DNA of 64,000 nt from Pseudomonas sp. 30_B (GTDB taxonomy: Bacteria > Pseudomonadota > Gammaproteobacteria > Pseudomonadales > Pseudomonadaceae). The position numbers and the translations under genes were made by a program. The stretch's first letter is position 1; each line of letters starts with the position of its first letter. The notes beneath the pieces are model-generated. The model was not told where the DNA came from. It saw only the letters and a program-made list of their open reading frames with translations, and did not search any database. The DNA lies in NCBI RefSeq assembly GCF_017491605.1, contig NZ_JAFGYY010000002.1, positions 248,001 to 312,000 of the forward strand, read 5' to 3'. Below are positions 1 through 11,857 of this stretch, piece by piece.

Positions 1-1
1 C

Positions 2-1135
2 TCGCTGCTCTATCTCGAAGAGAAGACCCGCGCCCGACTGGAGCGCGAAGGCCTGCCGCAGGATCAACTGGACTGCCTGTTCGCGCCGCCGCCGGCCGGC
101 CAGCTGGACGGTGTGGAGTTCCTCGAATTCGCCGTCGACGAAGCCCTCGGCGCGCGCCTGGGCAACTGGCTGGAGCGCCTGGGCTTCGCCCGCGCCGGCG
201 AACACCGCTCCAAGGCGGTGAGCCTGCTGCGCCAGGGCGACATCAACATCGTGCTCAATGCCGAACCCTATTCCTTCGGCCACAGCTTCTTCGAGGCCCA
301 CGGCCCGTCGCTGTGCGCCACCGCGTTGCGGGTGCGTGACGCCGCCAGTGCCCTGGAGCGGGCGCAGGCCTACAAGGGGCAGCCGTATCGCGGGCTGGTC
401 GGCCCCAACGAACGGGAGATTCCCGCCGTGCGCGCGCCGGACGGCAGTCTGATCTATCTCGTTGAAGAACGCGCCGCCGGGCAGACCATCTATGACGTGG
501 ACTTCCGCCTCGACCCGGCCGCGCAGCCCAGCGGCAAGCTGCAACGCATCGACCACATGGCCATGGCGCTGCCGGCGGATGGCCTGGACAGCTGGGTGCT
601 GTTCTACAAGGGCCTGTTCGATTTCGAGGCCGACGATGAAGTGGTGCTGCCTGACCCCTACGGCCTGGTGAAGAGCCGCGCCCTGCGCAGTGCCAATGGC
701 AGCGTGCGCCTGCCGCTGAACATCTCGGAGAACCGCAACACCGCCATCTCCCATGCGCTGTCCAGCTATCGCGGCTCCGGCGTGCACCACATCGCCTTCG
801 CCTGCGAGGACATCTTCGCCGAGGTGGAGCGGGCCAAGGATGCCGGGGTGCCGCTGCTGGAAATCCCGCTCAACTACTACGACGACCTGGCCGCGCGCTT
901 CGACTTCGACGACGAGTTCCTGAGCGAGCTGGCCTACTTCAACGTGCTCTACGACCGCGACGCCCAAGGCGGCGAGCTGTTCCACGTGTACACCGAGCCG
1001 TTCGAGGAGCGCTTCTTCTTCGAGATCATCCAGCGGCGCGGCGGCTACACCGGCTATGGCGCGGCCAACGTCGCCGTGCGCCTGGCGGCCATGGCCCAGG
1101 CGCGCAACGGCACCACGCGCCGGCCGCGCGCCTAG
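2..1135 (+). CDS. quiC: 3-dehydroshikimate dehydratase, C-terminal part (partial)
   Basis: The reading frame is open from the first bases of the window, so the gene starts upstream and only its last ~377 residues are seen. They match the C-terminal half of the two-domain Pseudomonas QuiC type: a sugar-phosphate-isomerase-like dehydratase domain (off the window) fused to a 4-hydroxyphenylpyruvate-dioxygenase-like domain. Visible landmarks are RIDHMAM and GVHHIAFACEDI, which carry metal-ligand histidines, and the end motif FFEIIQRRGGYTGYG. The enzyme converts 3-dehydroshikimate to protocatechuate in quinate/shikimate use. Neighbours fit: a TetR regulator follows, then aroE and aroQ on the other strand. 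The role of the dioxygenase-like domain cannot be settled from sequence. Confidence 0.88.
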   Translation, partial: SLLYLEEKTRARLEREGLPQDQLDCLFAPPPAGQLDGVEFLEFAVDEALGARLGNWLERLGFARAGEHRSKAVSLLRQGDINIVLNAEPYSFGHSFFEAHGPSLCATALRVRDAASALERAQAYKGQPYRGLVGPNEREIPAVRAPDGSLIYLVEERAAGQTIYDVDFRLDPAAQPSGKLQRIDHMAMALPADGLDSWVLFYKGLFDFEADDEVVLPDPYGLVKSRALRSANGSVRLPLNISENRNTAISHALSSYRGSGVHHIAFACEDIFAEVERAKDAGVPLLEIPLNYYDDLAARFDFDDEFLSELAYFNVLYDRDAQGGELFHVYTEPFEERFFFEIIQRRGGYTGYGAANVAVRLAAMAQARNGTTRRPRA

Positions 1136-1237
1136 GTCGGTATCGTGCTTGGCCTCGGGTGCACTCGGGTCGCATAATCCGCGCACCTACCAGTGCATAG
1201 CAGGCGCCCTGGCGCCTGCCGAACGAAAGCCGAGCCC

Positions 1238-1903
1238 ATGACCGACAGCGCCACCCAGCCGACCCCCGCCGACACCGCGCGCCGTGGGCGCAAGAACAAC
1301 CCGGAGAAGACCCGCGAAGACATCCTCCAGGCGGCCATCGTCGAGTTCGTCCAGCAGGGCCTTTCCGGCGCGCGGGTGGACGCCATCGCCGAGCGCATGA
1401 ACACCTCGAAGCGGATGATCTACTACTACTTCGGCAGCAAGGAGCAGCTCTACCAGGCGGTGCTGGAGAAGCTCTACGGCGACATCCGCGGCACCGAGCA
1501 GACCTTGCACCTGGCGGAGCTGGAACCGCTGGAGGCCATGCGCCGGCTGGTGGACTTCACCTTCGACCACCACGACCGCAACGTCGACTTTGTGCGTATC
1601 GTCTGCATCGAGAACATCCACTACGGCCAGTTCGCCTCGGGCTCGGAAACCATCCGCTCGATGAGCAGCAACATCCTGCGCACCATCGAGGACATCCTCC
1701 GTCGCGGTGCCGCCAGCGGCGTGATCCGCGAGGGGCTGCAGGCCATCGACGTGCACATGCTGATCAGCGGGTTCTGCTTCTATCGCGTGTCCAACCGGCA
1801 CACCGTCGGCTCGCTGTTCCAGATCGAGCTGGAAGACGCGGCGATCAAGGCGCGGCACAAGGAAATGATCATCGAGGCGGTGTTGCGGTTTATCCAGCCG
1901 TAA
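1238..1903 (+). CDS. TetR family transcriptional regulator
   Basis: A 221-residue protein with an N-terminal TetR helix-turn-helix at about residues 20-66 (KTREDILQAAIVEF, then RMIYYYFGSKEQLY), followed by an all-helical ligand domain. I chose the ATG at 1238 over an in-frame start 45 nt upstream because the extra residues look like non-coding translation. It lies about 100 nt after quiC on the same strand, with aroE and aroQ convergent to it, so it probably controls the quinate/shikimate genes. The ligand is not evident; 3-dehydroshikimate or protocatechuate would be reasonable guesses. Confidence 0.85.
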   Translation: MTDSATQPTPADTARRGRKNNPEKTREDILQAAIVEFVQQGLSGARVDAIAERMNTSKRMIYYYFGSKEQLYQAVLEKLYGDIRGTEQTLHLAELEPLEAMRRLVDFTFDHHDRNVDFVRIVCIENIHYGQFASGSETIRSMSSNILRTIEDILRRGAASGVIREGLQAIDVHMLISGFCFYRVSNRHTVGSLFQIELEDAAIKARHKEMIIEAVLRFIQP

Positions 1904-1929
1904 GCCGGTTGGAATCGGAGCGGGGACTG

Positions 1930-2069
1930 TTCGCGAGCAAGCTCGCTCCTACAGGTTCCGCACGATGTGGGACCTGGCGTAGGAGCGGACTCTGTCCGCG
2001 ATCGACTCATCGCCGCTCCGGTCGACCAAGAGGCTGGGCCAATCAATCGCGGACGGAGTCCGCTCCTAC
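1930..2069. repeat. REP cluster between TetR gene and aroE
   Basis: Three Pseudomonas REP-type palindromes. One (1930-1952) reads TTCGCGAGCAAGCTCGCTCC followed by TAC. Two copies face each other as a REPIN-like pair: GTAGGAGCGGACTCTGTCCG from 1979 and its inverted counterpart ending at 2069. They fill the gap between two convergent genes and could form hairpins in either transcript. Confidence 0.8.
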
Positions 2070-2079
2070 GCTCCCTGGG

Positions 2080-2928
2080 TCACATGGCCGCGAAATGCGC
2101 CAGCATCCGTTCGGCGTTCGCCTCCACGCCACTGAACAACTCGAACGCCTTCACCGCCTGGAACACCGCCATGTTGCCGCCATCCAGCGTGCGGCAGCCG
2201 AGGCTGCGGGCGTGCCTGAGCAGCTCGGTCTCCAGCGGGAAATAGATGATCTCCGCCACCCACAGGCGCGGGTGCAGCAGCTCCAGCGGCAGCGGCGCGC
2301 CGGGCAGCTTGGCCATGCCCACCGGGGTGGTATTCACCAGCCCGTCCGCCTCGGCGACCGCGCCGGCAAGATCATGACCGACCCGCGCCCGCTGGCCGCC
2401 AAAATGCGCGTTGAGGTTGTCCACCAGCGCCTGTGCGCGGGCCGCATCCACCTCGAAGATCGTCAGCTGCTGCACGCCTTCGCTGAGCAGCGCGTGGGCC
2501 ACCGCAGCACCCGCGCCGCCCGCACCCAATTGCACCACACGCTCGCGCGGCGCATCGGCGAGATTGCGCCGGAAACCTTCGGCAAAGCCCAGGCAGTCGG
2601 TGTTGTGACCGATACGCTTGCCGTCTCGCAATACAACGGTGTTCACCGCGCCGATGCCGCGCGCCTCGTCGGACAGCTCGTCCAGCAGCGGAATCACTGC
2701 CTGCTTGCAGGGGAAGGTGATGTTCAGCCCGGTGTAGCCCATGCGCTCGGCGGAGGCCAGCAGGTCGGGCAGGGCGCCGGCGTCGACGCCCAGCGCGTCC
2801 AGGTCGATCAGCCGGTACAGGTAGCGCAGGCCCTGGGCGTCGCCCTCGCGTTCGTGCATGGCCGGGGTGCGCGAGGCCTGGATGCCGGCACCGATCAGGC
2901 CGGCCAGTACGGTGCGTTGTTCGCTCAT
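2080..2928 (-). CDS. aroE: Shikimate dehydrogenase (catabolic-type AroE paralogue)
   Basis: A 282-residue shikimate/quinate dehydrogenase that interconverts 3-dehydroshikimate and shikimate with NAD(P). The substrate-domain motif LNITFPCKQAVIPLLDEL is near residue 70 and its lysine is the usual catalytic one. The nucleotide-binding turn QLGAGGAGAAVAHAL is near residue 130, and HNTDCLGF is also present. The ATG at 2928 follows the aroQ stop by 5 nt, so the two genes form an operon. Pseudomonads usually carry a separate biosynthetic aroE, so this copy beside quiC is more likely catabolic; that is inference from context. Confidence 0.92.
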   Translation of the reverse strand: MSEQRTVLAGLIGAGIQASRTPAMHEREGDAQGLRYLYRLIDLDALGVDAGALPDLLASAERMGYTGLNITFPCKQAVIPLLDELSDEARGIGAVNTVVLRDGKRIGHNTDCLGFAEGFRRNLADAPRERVVQLGAGGAGAAVAHALLSEGVQQLTIFEVDAARAQALVDNLNAHFGGQRARVGHDLAGAVAEADGLVNTTPVGMAKLPGAPLPLELLHPRLWVAEIIYFPLETELLRHARSLGCRTLDGGNMAVFQAVKAFELFSGVEANAERMLAHFAAM

Positions 2929-2933
2929 GGCGC

Positions 2934-3374
2934 TCACCCTTTCAGGATTTTGGAGAAATGCCGGATGCCGGCGCGATAACCGTCGCTGCCCAGCCCGGCG
3001 ATGACGCCGACGGCGATGGCGGAAACGAAGGAGTGGTGCCGGAATTCCTCGCGTGCGTGCACATTGGACAGATGCACCTCGATGACCGGCAGTTCCACGG
3101 CGGCAAGCGCATCGCGGATGGCCACCGAGGTGTGGGTCCAGGCCGCCGGGTTGATCAGGATGCCGGCGCAGCGGCCGCGTGCCTGGTGGATCCAGTCGAT
3201 CAGCTGGCCTTCGTGGTTGGTCTGCCGGAAGTCGATCTCCAGGCCGTGCTCGGCGCCGGTGCGCTCGCAGAGCGCGGCGATGTCGTCGAGGGTTTCGTGG
3301 CCGTAGGTGGTCGGCTCGCGGGTGCCCAGCAGATTGAGATTGGGGCCGTTGAGCACGAGGAGGGTGTGAGGCAT
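2934..3374 (-). CDS. aroQ: Type II 3-dehydroquinate dehydratase
   Basis: A 146-residue type II dehydroquinase (normal length ~145-150) that interconverts 3-dehydroquinate and 3-dehydroshikimate. The family signatures are present in order: [13 protein letters not shown] (residues ~10-22), the active-site lid with [35 protein letters not shown], and the catalytic-histidine region [14 protein letters not shown] followed by FRHHS. The ATG at 3374 is set by this alignment; a longer in-frame extension upstream has no family support. It is the first gene of the aroQ-aroE pair and feeds the quiC dehydratase. Confidence 0.95.
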   Translation of the reverse strand: MPHTLLVLNGPNLNLLGTREPTTYGHETLDDIAALCERTGAEHGLEIDFRQTNHEGQLIDWIHQARGRCAGILINPAAWTHTSVAIRDALAAVELPVIEVHLSNVHAREEFRHHSFVSAIAVGVIAGLGSDGYRAGIRHFSKILKG

Positions 3375-3774
3375 GAGGGTGGGAGGCTCCGTTGTTATAG
3401 GGCCGCGATAAAAGGCCTGTGGGAGCAAAATGTACCAAATGGTTAATTTGGTCAATACGGCGCAGATCGACGGGTTCGGTCGCGAAATTTCGGGCTAATG
3501 ACGGCGAAGTGTTGGTAATGGCGGCGATCTTCTGAAGGTGCGCGGGCGGTCGCAGACGAAAGCAGAACGACAATCCGTGCGGTGATCGACCACGGATCGT
3601 AGGAGCGGACTCCGTCCGCGATCGGTTCGACGCGGCAGAGGTCCTCAAGGCGGACTTTGTCCGCCTATCGCGGGCATGGCCCGCTCCTACAGGGACGAAC
3701 GGTGCGGGCTCTTGTAGGAGCGGCGGGGGCGCCTAGCCCGTGCCCGCGATCCGACCCACGCAAAACCACACGGC
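3375..3774. repeat. Intergenic region with REP elements and aroQ promoter
   Basis: This 400-nt stretch holds no gene. The part next to aroQ (3375-3540) is less GC-rich and should hold the aroQ promoter on the minus strand. The rest holds REP-type palindromes: GTAGGAGCGGACTCCGTCCG from 3599, an inverted copy at 3667-3690, and a variant at 3714-3753 (GTAGGAGCGGCGGGGGCGCC, then TAGCCC). Two related copies of that variant lie at 9615 and 9866. Confidence 0.7.
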
Positions 3775-3801
3775 AAAAAAAGACCCGCCATTCGGCGGGT
3801 C
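3775..3801 (-). terminator. Rho-independent terminator of the bkd operon
   Basis: On the minus strand the stem is GACCCGCC / GGCGGGTC with a 4-nt loop, followed by seven T residues. It lies 17 nt past the lpdV stop codon and closes the bkdA1-bkdA2-bkdB-lpdV transcript. Confidence 0.9.
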
Positions 3802-3818
3802 AGCGAGGGGACGTCGGA

Positions 3819-5225
3819 TCAGATGTGCAGGGCATGCCCCAGCGCGCGCAGCGCCGCTTCCTGCACCGCCTCGCCCAGGGTCGGGTGGGCGTGGATGGTG
3901 CCGGCGATGTCTTCCAGGCAGGCGTTCATCTCCAGCGACTGCACGAAGGCGGTGGACAGCTCGGAAACCGCCTTGCCCACGGCCTGCCAGCCGAGGATCA
4001 GGTGGTTGTCCTTGCGTGCCACCACGCGGACGAAGCCGTCATTGGATTCCAGGGTCATGGCGCGGCCGTTGGCGGCGAACGGGAAGGTTGCCGTCAGCAC
4101 CTCATGGCCGGCGGCTTTCGCCTGCTCCGGCGAGAGGCCGACCACCACCACTTCCGGATCGGTGAAGCACACCGCCGGGATCGCCGTGGGGGTGAAGGCG
4201 CGGCGCTTGCCGGCGATGATCTCGGCGACCATCTCGCCCTGGGCCATGGCGCGGTGGGCCAGCATGGGCTCGCCGGCGATGTCGCCGATGGCCCAGACAT
4301 TGCGCATGGACGTCTTGCACTGCTCGTCGATCTTCACCGCGCGGCCGTTCATGTCCAGGCTCAGGCTTTCCAGGTTCCAGCCCGTGGCATTGGGTTGGCG
4401 GCCGACGGCGACCAGCACCTGGTCGGTCTCGATCACCCGTTGCGAGCCGGCGCCGTCCTGCACGCGCAGGCCTTTGCCGTCCGGCTCCAGGCCCATCACG
4501 CTGTGGCCCAGGTACAGCTCGATGCCCAGCTTGCGCAGGGCGTTGGCCACCGGCTTGGTCAGTTCCTCGTCATAGGTCGGCAGGATGCGCGGCTGCGCTT
4601 CCACCACCGTGACTTCCACGCCGAGCTTGCGGTACGCGGTGCCCAGTTCCAGGCCGATGTAGCCGCCGCCCACCACCGCCAGGCGCTTGGGCAGTGCCTT
4701 GGGCGCCAGGGCTTCGGTGGATGAGATGACGTTGCCGCCGACCGGCAGGAAGGGCAGTTCCACGGACCTGGAACCCGCCGCCAGCAGCAGGTGCTCGGTG
4801 TGGATGTGCTGGGTGCCTCCTTCGGTGAGGTCGACCTCGACGGTCTTGCCGTCGACGATCTTCGCCCAGCCGTGGACCACGGTGACGCCGTGTTTCTTCA
4901 GCAGTGCGGCGACGCCGGTGGTCAGGCGGTCGACGATGCCGTCCTTCCATTCCACGGTGCGCTGGATGTCGATGCTCGGCGCCTGCACGCTGATGCCCAG
5001 CGGCGACTTGCCGGCGAACTCGCGGGCTTTCAAATATTCCTCGGCGGCGTGGATCAGCGCCTTGGAGGGGATGCAGCCGATGTTCAGGCAGGTGCCGCCG
5101 AGAGAGGCGCCTTCCACCAGCACGGTGCGGATGCCCAGTTGGCCGGCGCGGATCGCCGCGACATAGCCGCCGGGGCCGCCACCGATCACCAGCAGGGTGG
5201 TTTCGAGAGTCTGGTTCTGTTTCAC
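3819..5225 (-). CDS. lpdV: Dihydrolipoyl dehydrogenase (E3) of the branched-chain keto acid complex
   Basis: A 468-residue flavoprotein that reoxidises the lipoyl groups of BkdB with NAD. It has the N-terminal FAD motif [19 protein letters not shown], the redox-disulphide motif [13 protein letters not shown] (residues ~43-55), a second nucleotide-binding turn [12 protein letters not shown], the FAD-contacting AIGDI, and the C-terminal active-site [13 protein letters not shown]. The start is GTG at 5225, preceded by a good GGAG ribosome site. It is the last gene of the operon, 14 nt after bkdB, with a terminator just beyond. Confidence 0.96.
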   Translation of the reverse strand: MKQNQTLETTLLVIGGGPGGYVAAIRAGQLGIRTVLVEGASLGGTCLNIGCIPSKALIHAAEEYLKAREFAGKSPLGISVQAPSIDIQRTVEWKDGIVDRLTTGVAALLKKHGVTVVHGWAKIVDGKTVEVDLTEGGTQHIHTEHLLLAAGSRSVELPFLPVGGNVISSTEALAPKALPKRLAVVGGGYIGLELGTAYRKLGVEVTVVEAQPRILPTYDEELTKPVANALRKLGIELYLGHSVMGLEPDGKGLRVQDGAGSQRVIETDQVLVAVGRQPNATGWNLESLSLDMNGRAVKIDEQCKTSMRNVWAIGDIAGEPMLAHRAMAQGEMVAEIIAGKRRAFTPTAIPAVCFTDPEVVVVGLSPEQAKAAGHEVLTATFPFAANGRAMTLESNDGFVRVVARKDNHLILGWQAVGKAVSELSTAFVQSLEMNACLEDIAGTIHAHPTLGEAVQEAALRALGHALHI

Positions 5226-5239
5226 GGTTAGGCTCTCCG

Positions 5240-6523
5240 TCAGTCGATGAACAGGGTGGCGGGATGTTCGAGCAGGGCACGCACGGCCTGGATGAAGGCC
5301 GCCGCGTCCATGCCGTCGACCACCCGGTGATCGAAGGACGAGGACAGGTTCATCATCTTGCGCACCACGACCTGCCCGTTGACCACCATGGGCCGCTCGA
5401 CCATGCGGTTGACTCCGACGATGGCCACTTCCGGATGGTTGATCACCGGCGTGCTGACGATGCCGCCGAGCGCGCCGAGGCTGCTCAGGGTGATGGTCGA
5501 GCCGGAGAGTTCCTCGCGGCTGGCCTTGCCGTGTCGCGCCGCTTCAGCCAGGCGTGCCACTTCCGCGGCGTTGCCCCACAGGTCGCGGGATTCGGCGTTG
5601 CGCAGCACCGGCACCATCAGGCCGGCGTCGCTCTGGGTGGCGACGCCCAGGTGCACCGCGCCGTAGCGGGTGATCACGTCGGCCTCGTCGTCATAGCGCG
5701 CATTGAGCTGCGGGAAGTCGCGCAGGGCGACGACCAGGGCGCGGGCAATGAACGGCAGCAGGGTGAGCTTGCCGCGCGCGGCGGCGTGCTTGGCGTTGAG
5801 GTGGACGCGCAGGGCTTCCAGGTCGGTGACGTCGATTTCCTCGACGTAGCTGAAGTGCGGGATGCGCCGCTTGGCCTCGGCCATCTTCTTCGCGATCATG
5901 CGGCGCAGGCCGATCACCGGGATCTGGTGCTCGTCGTGGCGCGCGGCATAGCCGGAGGCGATGGTGGCGCCGCCGTGCTCCAGGTAGTGCTCCAGGTCCT
6001 CGTGGGAAATGCGCCCGGCCGGGCCGCTGCCCTGCACAAACTGCAGCTCCACGCCCAGGTCGCGGGCGCGCTGGCGCACCGCCGGGGAGGCCAGCGGCTT
6101 CTCGCCCGGTGCACGGCGCGGAGCCGGCGTCGGGGCAGGGCGGCTGGCCGGGGCGACCGGCTTGCTCTCGGCGCGGGGCGCGGGTTTGGGCGCTTCGGCG
6201 ACCGGTGCCGGCTTGGCGGCCGGCTGGGCCGGTGCTTCTTCAGGGGCCTTGGGCTGCGCGGCCTCCTTGAGGTTGCCCTGGCCTTCCACTTCCAGGCGGA
6301 TCAGCTCGCCGCCCACGGCCATCACCTGGCCCGGAACGCCGCCCAGGGCGAGGATCTTGCCGGCCACGGGGGAGGGAATCTCCACCGTCGCCTTGTCAGT
6401 CATGACTTCCGCCAGCAGCTGGTCCTCATGGACCTCATCGCCGACCTGGACGTGCCACTCCACCAGCTCGACTTCGGCGATGCCTTCGCCGATGTCCGGC
6501 ATCTTGATGATGTGAGTGCCCAT
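5240..6523 (-). CDS. bkdB: Branched-chain keto acid dehydrogenase E2 (lipoamide acyltransferase)
   Basis: A 427-residue dihydrolipoyl acyltransferase. Domains in order: an N-terminal lipoyl domain (residues ~1-80) with lipoylation motif [13 protein letters not shown], an Ala/Pro-rich linker (~90-140), a peripheral-subunit-binding domain ([33 protein letters not shown]), and the catalytic domain ending in [15 protein letters not shown], whose histidine and aspartate are catalytic. It moves branched acyl groups to CoA in the core of the complex. The ATG directly follows the bkdA2 TGA, indicating translational coupling. Confidence 0.96.
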   Translation of the reverse strand: MGTHIIKMPDIGEGIAEVELVEWHVQVGDEVHEDQLLAEVMTDKATVEIPSPVAGKILALGGVPGQVMAVGGELIRLEVEGQGNLKEAAQPKAPEEAPAQPAAKPAPVAEAPKPAPRAESKPVAPASRPAPTPAPRRAPGEKPLASPAVRQRARDLGVELQFVQGSGPAGRISHEDLEHYLEHGGATIASGYAARHDEHQIPVIGLRRMIAKKMAEAKRRIPHFSYVEEIDVTDLEALRVHLNAKHAAARGKLTLLPFIARALVVALRDFPQLNARYDDEADVITRYGAVHLGVATQSDAGLMVPVLRNAESRDLWGNAAEVARLAEAARHGKASREELSGSTITLSSLGALGGIVSTPVINHPEVAIVGVNRMVERPMVVNGQVVVRKMMNLSSSFDHRVVDGMDAAAFIQAVRALLEHPATLFID

Positions 6524-9077
<2,554 letters not shown>

Positions 9078-9539
9078 ATGGCTGATCTAGACCGCACCGA
9101 CCTGAAAATCCTCCGCGCCCTGGCCGACGATGGCCGCCTGTCCTGGCGCGATCTCGCGCAGAAGATCGGCCTGTCGCTCACCCCGACCCTGCGCCGGGTG
9201 CGCCGGCTGGAGGATGAGCACTACATCCAGGGCTATTTCGCCCGGCTGGACGAGGAACGCCTGTCCGGCGGCATGAGCGTGTTCGTCTCGGTGTCCCTGG
9301 AAAAACAGACCGGCGATTACCTCGCGCGGTTCGAGGAACGCATCGTCCAGGCTCCCCAGGTGATGAGCTGCTTCCAGATGACCGGGGATGCGGATTACGT
9401 GCTGCGGGTGGTGGTGAAGGACCTGTCGGCGTATCAGCTGTTCCTGACCAATACGCTGACGCAGATTCCGGGGGTGGCGGGGATCAAGTCGGCGTTTGCG
9501 TTGAAGTCGGTGATGTTGCGGTCGGCGCCGCCGATCTAG
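9078..9539 (+). CDS. bkdR: Lrp/AsnC family activator of the bkd operon
   Basis: A 153-residue Lrp-type regulator. The N-terminal helix-turn-helix covers residues ~5-50 (LDRTDLKILRALADDGR, then LAQKIGLSLTPTLRRVRRLE). It is followed by a RAM-type ligand/oligomerisation domain with TGDADYVLRVVVKDL. It sits divergently from bkdA1, and its P. putida orthologue activates the operon in response to branched-chain amino acids. Identification rests on family plus position. Confidence 0.94.
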   Translation: MADLDRTDLKILRALADDGRLSWRDLAQKIGLSLTPTLRRVRRLEDEHYIQGYFARLDEERLSGGMSVFVSVSLEKQTGDYLARFEERIVQAPQVMSCFQMTGDADYVLRVVVKDLSAYQLFLTNTLTQIPGVAGIKSAFALKSVMLRSAPPI

Positions 9540-9568
9540 CCGGAAGCCATGGCGCGGCGTCGGGCCTT

Positions 9569-9905
9569 TCGCGGATAAGATCCGCTCCTACGAAAGCAGC
9601 GCCGGATTCCACCTGTAGGAGAGACGGGGCGTCTAGCCCTTGTCCGAGAATCCGTCCGGCCCATTGCGAGCCCTCTGGCTGACTGTAAGAGCAACAGCCT
9701 TCTTGGAGACTCGTGCCAGCGCATGCCCTCACCCCAACCCTCTCCCCGAGGGAGAGGGGGCAGATCGTGCCGGCTGATGTCGCGGTTTCATCCTGCACTG
9801 AACGGTCCCCTCTCCCCTTGGGAGAGGGTTAGGGTGAGGGCCGACCCGAGCGCAGGAGTTTCCCTGTAGGAGAGACGGGGGCGCCTAGCCCTTGTCCGCG
9901 AATCC
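9569..9905. repeat. Mixed repeat array downstream of bkdR
   Basis: The 537-nt gap between bkdR and the next gene holds repeats and no convincing ORF. They are a REP palindrome (9569-9591), two copies of a ~40-nt element beginning GTAGGAGAGACGGGG (9615-9653 and 9866-9905) with related sequence continuing ~30 nt beyond each, and between them two inverted copies of an element reading CCCTCACCCCAACCCTCTCC (from 9726 and 9807-9840). The arrangement suggests a duplicated composite block. Confidence 0.75.
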
Positions 9906-10076
9906 TTCCGGTCCATCGCGGGCCTTCCGGCTGAGCGCAGGACAAGCCGACATTGTTGCGTAACCTGAAGAAAATCCATTGCCGAAGCCGCTCTGTGTCC
10001 CGAGCGGCACTTCGACTAGATTTAATGGCTGTGGGCCACGATCGACGCGACCCGCGTGATCCCCGAGGTGCCTGCC

Positions 10077-10319
10077 ATGAAATCCACTCTTTCCCTTCTG
10101 TTCGCCGTCCCCGCCGTGCTGCTTTCCCTCTCTGCTTTCGCCGATGAAGCGCCGGTCTACCAGTACGGCATGCCGCTGGACGTGGCCAAGGTGCTGCGCA
10201 TCGAGCAGCCCAACGAACTCTGCGAAGTCAGCCTGGCCACCATGACCTATCTGGACTCCCACGGGCAGGTCCATTCCGTGCGCTACCTGCGCCAGACCGA
10301 GAAGTGCAGTGACGTCTGA
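10077..10319 (+). CDS. DUF2790 small secreted protein
   Basis: An 80-residue protein with a clear signal peptide (MKSTLSLLFAVPAVLLSLSAFA, cut before DEAP) and a mature part holding YQYGMPLDVAKVL, TYLDSHGQVHSVRYL and two cysteines that could pair. This is the pattern of the DUF2790 family of small periplasmic Pseudomonas proteins, whose function is unknown. The ATG at 10077 is preferred because it starts the signal peptide directly. It stands alone between a repeat array and the cod promoter region. Confidence 0.85.
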   Translation: MKSTLSLLFAVPAVLLSLSAFADEAPVYQYGMPLDVAKVLRIEQPNELCEVSLATMTYLDSHGQVHSVRYLRQTEKCSDV

Positions 10320-10473
10320 GGCCGTTTCCGCCGGTGGTGAGTCCCGCTCAACGGTAGGAACTCAAGTCAGGGTTTCGTCAGTTTTGGTGCGAAAAAGCTG
10401 CAACGTGCCCCGAAAATCCGCACAATGCACATTTGAGCTATCTTGAAACGCCGTTAAACCCACCGGAAGTGTG

Positions 10474-10494
10474 CATTGTGAACAGTTCACAATG
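10474..10494. promoter_or_regulatory. Perfect 21-bp palindrome upstream of codB
   Basis: Arms CATTGTGAAC and GTTCACAATG are separated by a single A, 104 nt before the codB ATG, in a gap of 278 nt. A related half-site (CACAATGCAC) occurs ~50 nt further upstream. The symmetry and position suggest the operator of the PucR-type regulator encoded two genes downstream. The binding protein is inferred, not shown. Confidence 0.6.
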
Positions 10495-10597
10495 TTCGAC
10501 ATGCTCAAAATTTCCGCGTCGTTCCTGATTGGCTTTTCCGGCCCGCTATTTGCGTTGGCCGGGAGTCCTCAACCAATCCTCGCGGAGATCCCGCTGT

Positions 10598-11857
10598 ATG
10601 AGTTCCCCCAGTGAATTCCCCCTGAGCGCGACGCCCAGGGAAGGGCGCAAGGGCCTGCTGCCCATCGCCATGGTCCTGTTCAGCTTCACCTTCTTCACCG
10701 GCACCATGTTCGCCGGCGGCAAGATCGGTATGGCCTTCGACTTCGTCGACATGCTCTGGGTCGCCTTCATCGGCAACGTACTGCTCGCCCTCTACGCCGC
10801 CGCCCTGGGCCTGATCGCCTCGCGCAGCGGCCTGAACACCGTGCTGATGGGCCGCTTCTGCTTCGGCGAGCGCGGCAGCAAGCTGTCCGACTTCCTCCTC
10901 GGCTTCGCCGAACTGGGCTGGTACGCCTGGGGCACCGCCACCGTGGCCATTGTGCTGGTGAAGATGCTGGCGCTGCCGGCGTGGCTGAACATCCCGCTGA
11001 TGGTGGTGTTCGGCCTGCTGTTCTCGATCACCGCGATCATCGGCTTCAAGGGCCTGGATATCATGTCCCGCGTGTCGGTGCCGCTGATGTTCATCCTGCT
11101 GGTGGCATCGATGGTCATCGCTACCACTCATGCTGGAGGCTGGAGCGGCCTGCTGGCGAAGGAGCCGAGCCAGACCCTGACCTTCTCCGCCGCCGTCACC
11201 ATGGTCTTCGGCACCTTCGCCAGCGGCGCGACCCAGGCCACCAACTGGACCCGCATGGCCCGCAGCGGGCGCATCGCGGTGATCGCGAGCGTTGTCGCCT
11301 TCCTCATCGGCAACGGCCTGATGATCGTCGCCGGCGCCTGGTGCGCCATCGTCTACCAGAACGCCGACATCGTCGAAGTGATGGTGCTGCAGGGCCTGTC
11401 CTTCGCGGCGGTGATCATGCTCTGCCTGAACCTGTGGACCATCCAGGGCCCGACCATCTACAACGTCTCCGCCGCCGCCTGCCACCTGGTGCGCAGCGAG
11501 CGTCGCCGCAGCATGACCCTGCTGGCCGCCGGCATCGGCATCATCCTCGCCATCGGCGGCATGTACGAATGGCTGATCCCGTTCCTGGTGCTGCTGGGCT
11601 CGATCATCCCGCCGCTGGGGGGCGTGATCATGGCGGACTACTGGTACCGCAACCGCGGCGAATACCCGGTGCTGGTAGGCAGCCACATCCCGGCGTTCAA
11701 CGTCACTGGCCTTGCGTCCTATGCGGTCGGCGCAGGCCTGGCCTACGCCTCGCCGTGGATCGCGCCGCTGGTGGGCATCGCCGCGTCGGCCCTCTGCTAC
11801 ATCGTCCTCACCGAAGTCACCCGCGCCCGCGTGCCGGTGACCGAGCCGCGCGCTTGA
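10598..11857 (+). CDS. codB: Cytosine permease
   Basis: A 419-residue transporter of the nucleobase:cation symporter-1 family with about 12 hydrophobic segments. The segment GTMFAGGKIGMAFDF near residue 40 and TQATNWTRMARSGR in the middle are typical of cytosine permeases. It imports cytosine across the inner membrane for CodA. The ATG at 10598 avoids a 23-residue N-terminal extension that has no family character. The stop codon overlaps the next gene's TTG start, so codB, the regulator and codA form one operon. Confidence 0.92.
   Translation: MSSPSEFPLSATPREGRKGLLPIAMVLFSFTFFTGTMFAGGKIGMAFDFVDMLWVAFIGNVLLALYAAALGLIASRSGLNTVLMGRFCFGERGSKLSDFLLGFAELGWYAWGTATVAIVLVKMLALPAWLNIPLMVVFGLLFSITAIIGFKGLDIMSRVSVPLMFILLVASMVIATTHAGGWSGLLAKEPSQTLTFSAAVTMVFGTFASGATQATNWTRMARSGRIAVIASVVAFLIGNGLMIVAGAWCAIVYQNADIVEVMVLQGLSFAAVIMLCLNLWTIQGPTIYNVSAAACHLVRSERRRSMTLLAAGIGIILAIGGMYEWLIPFLVLLGSIIPPLGGVIMADYWYRNRGEYPVLVGSHIPAFNVTGLASYAVGAGLAYASPWIAPLVGIAASALCYIVLTEVTRARVPVTEPRA

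Noticed and set aside
1930..3753. Regularly spaced palindromes considered as a CRISPR array
   Set aside because: They are REP/REPIN palindromes with variable spacing and orientation. There are no uniform spacers and no cas genes.
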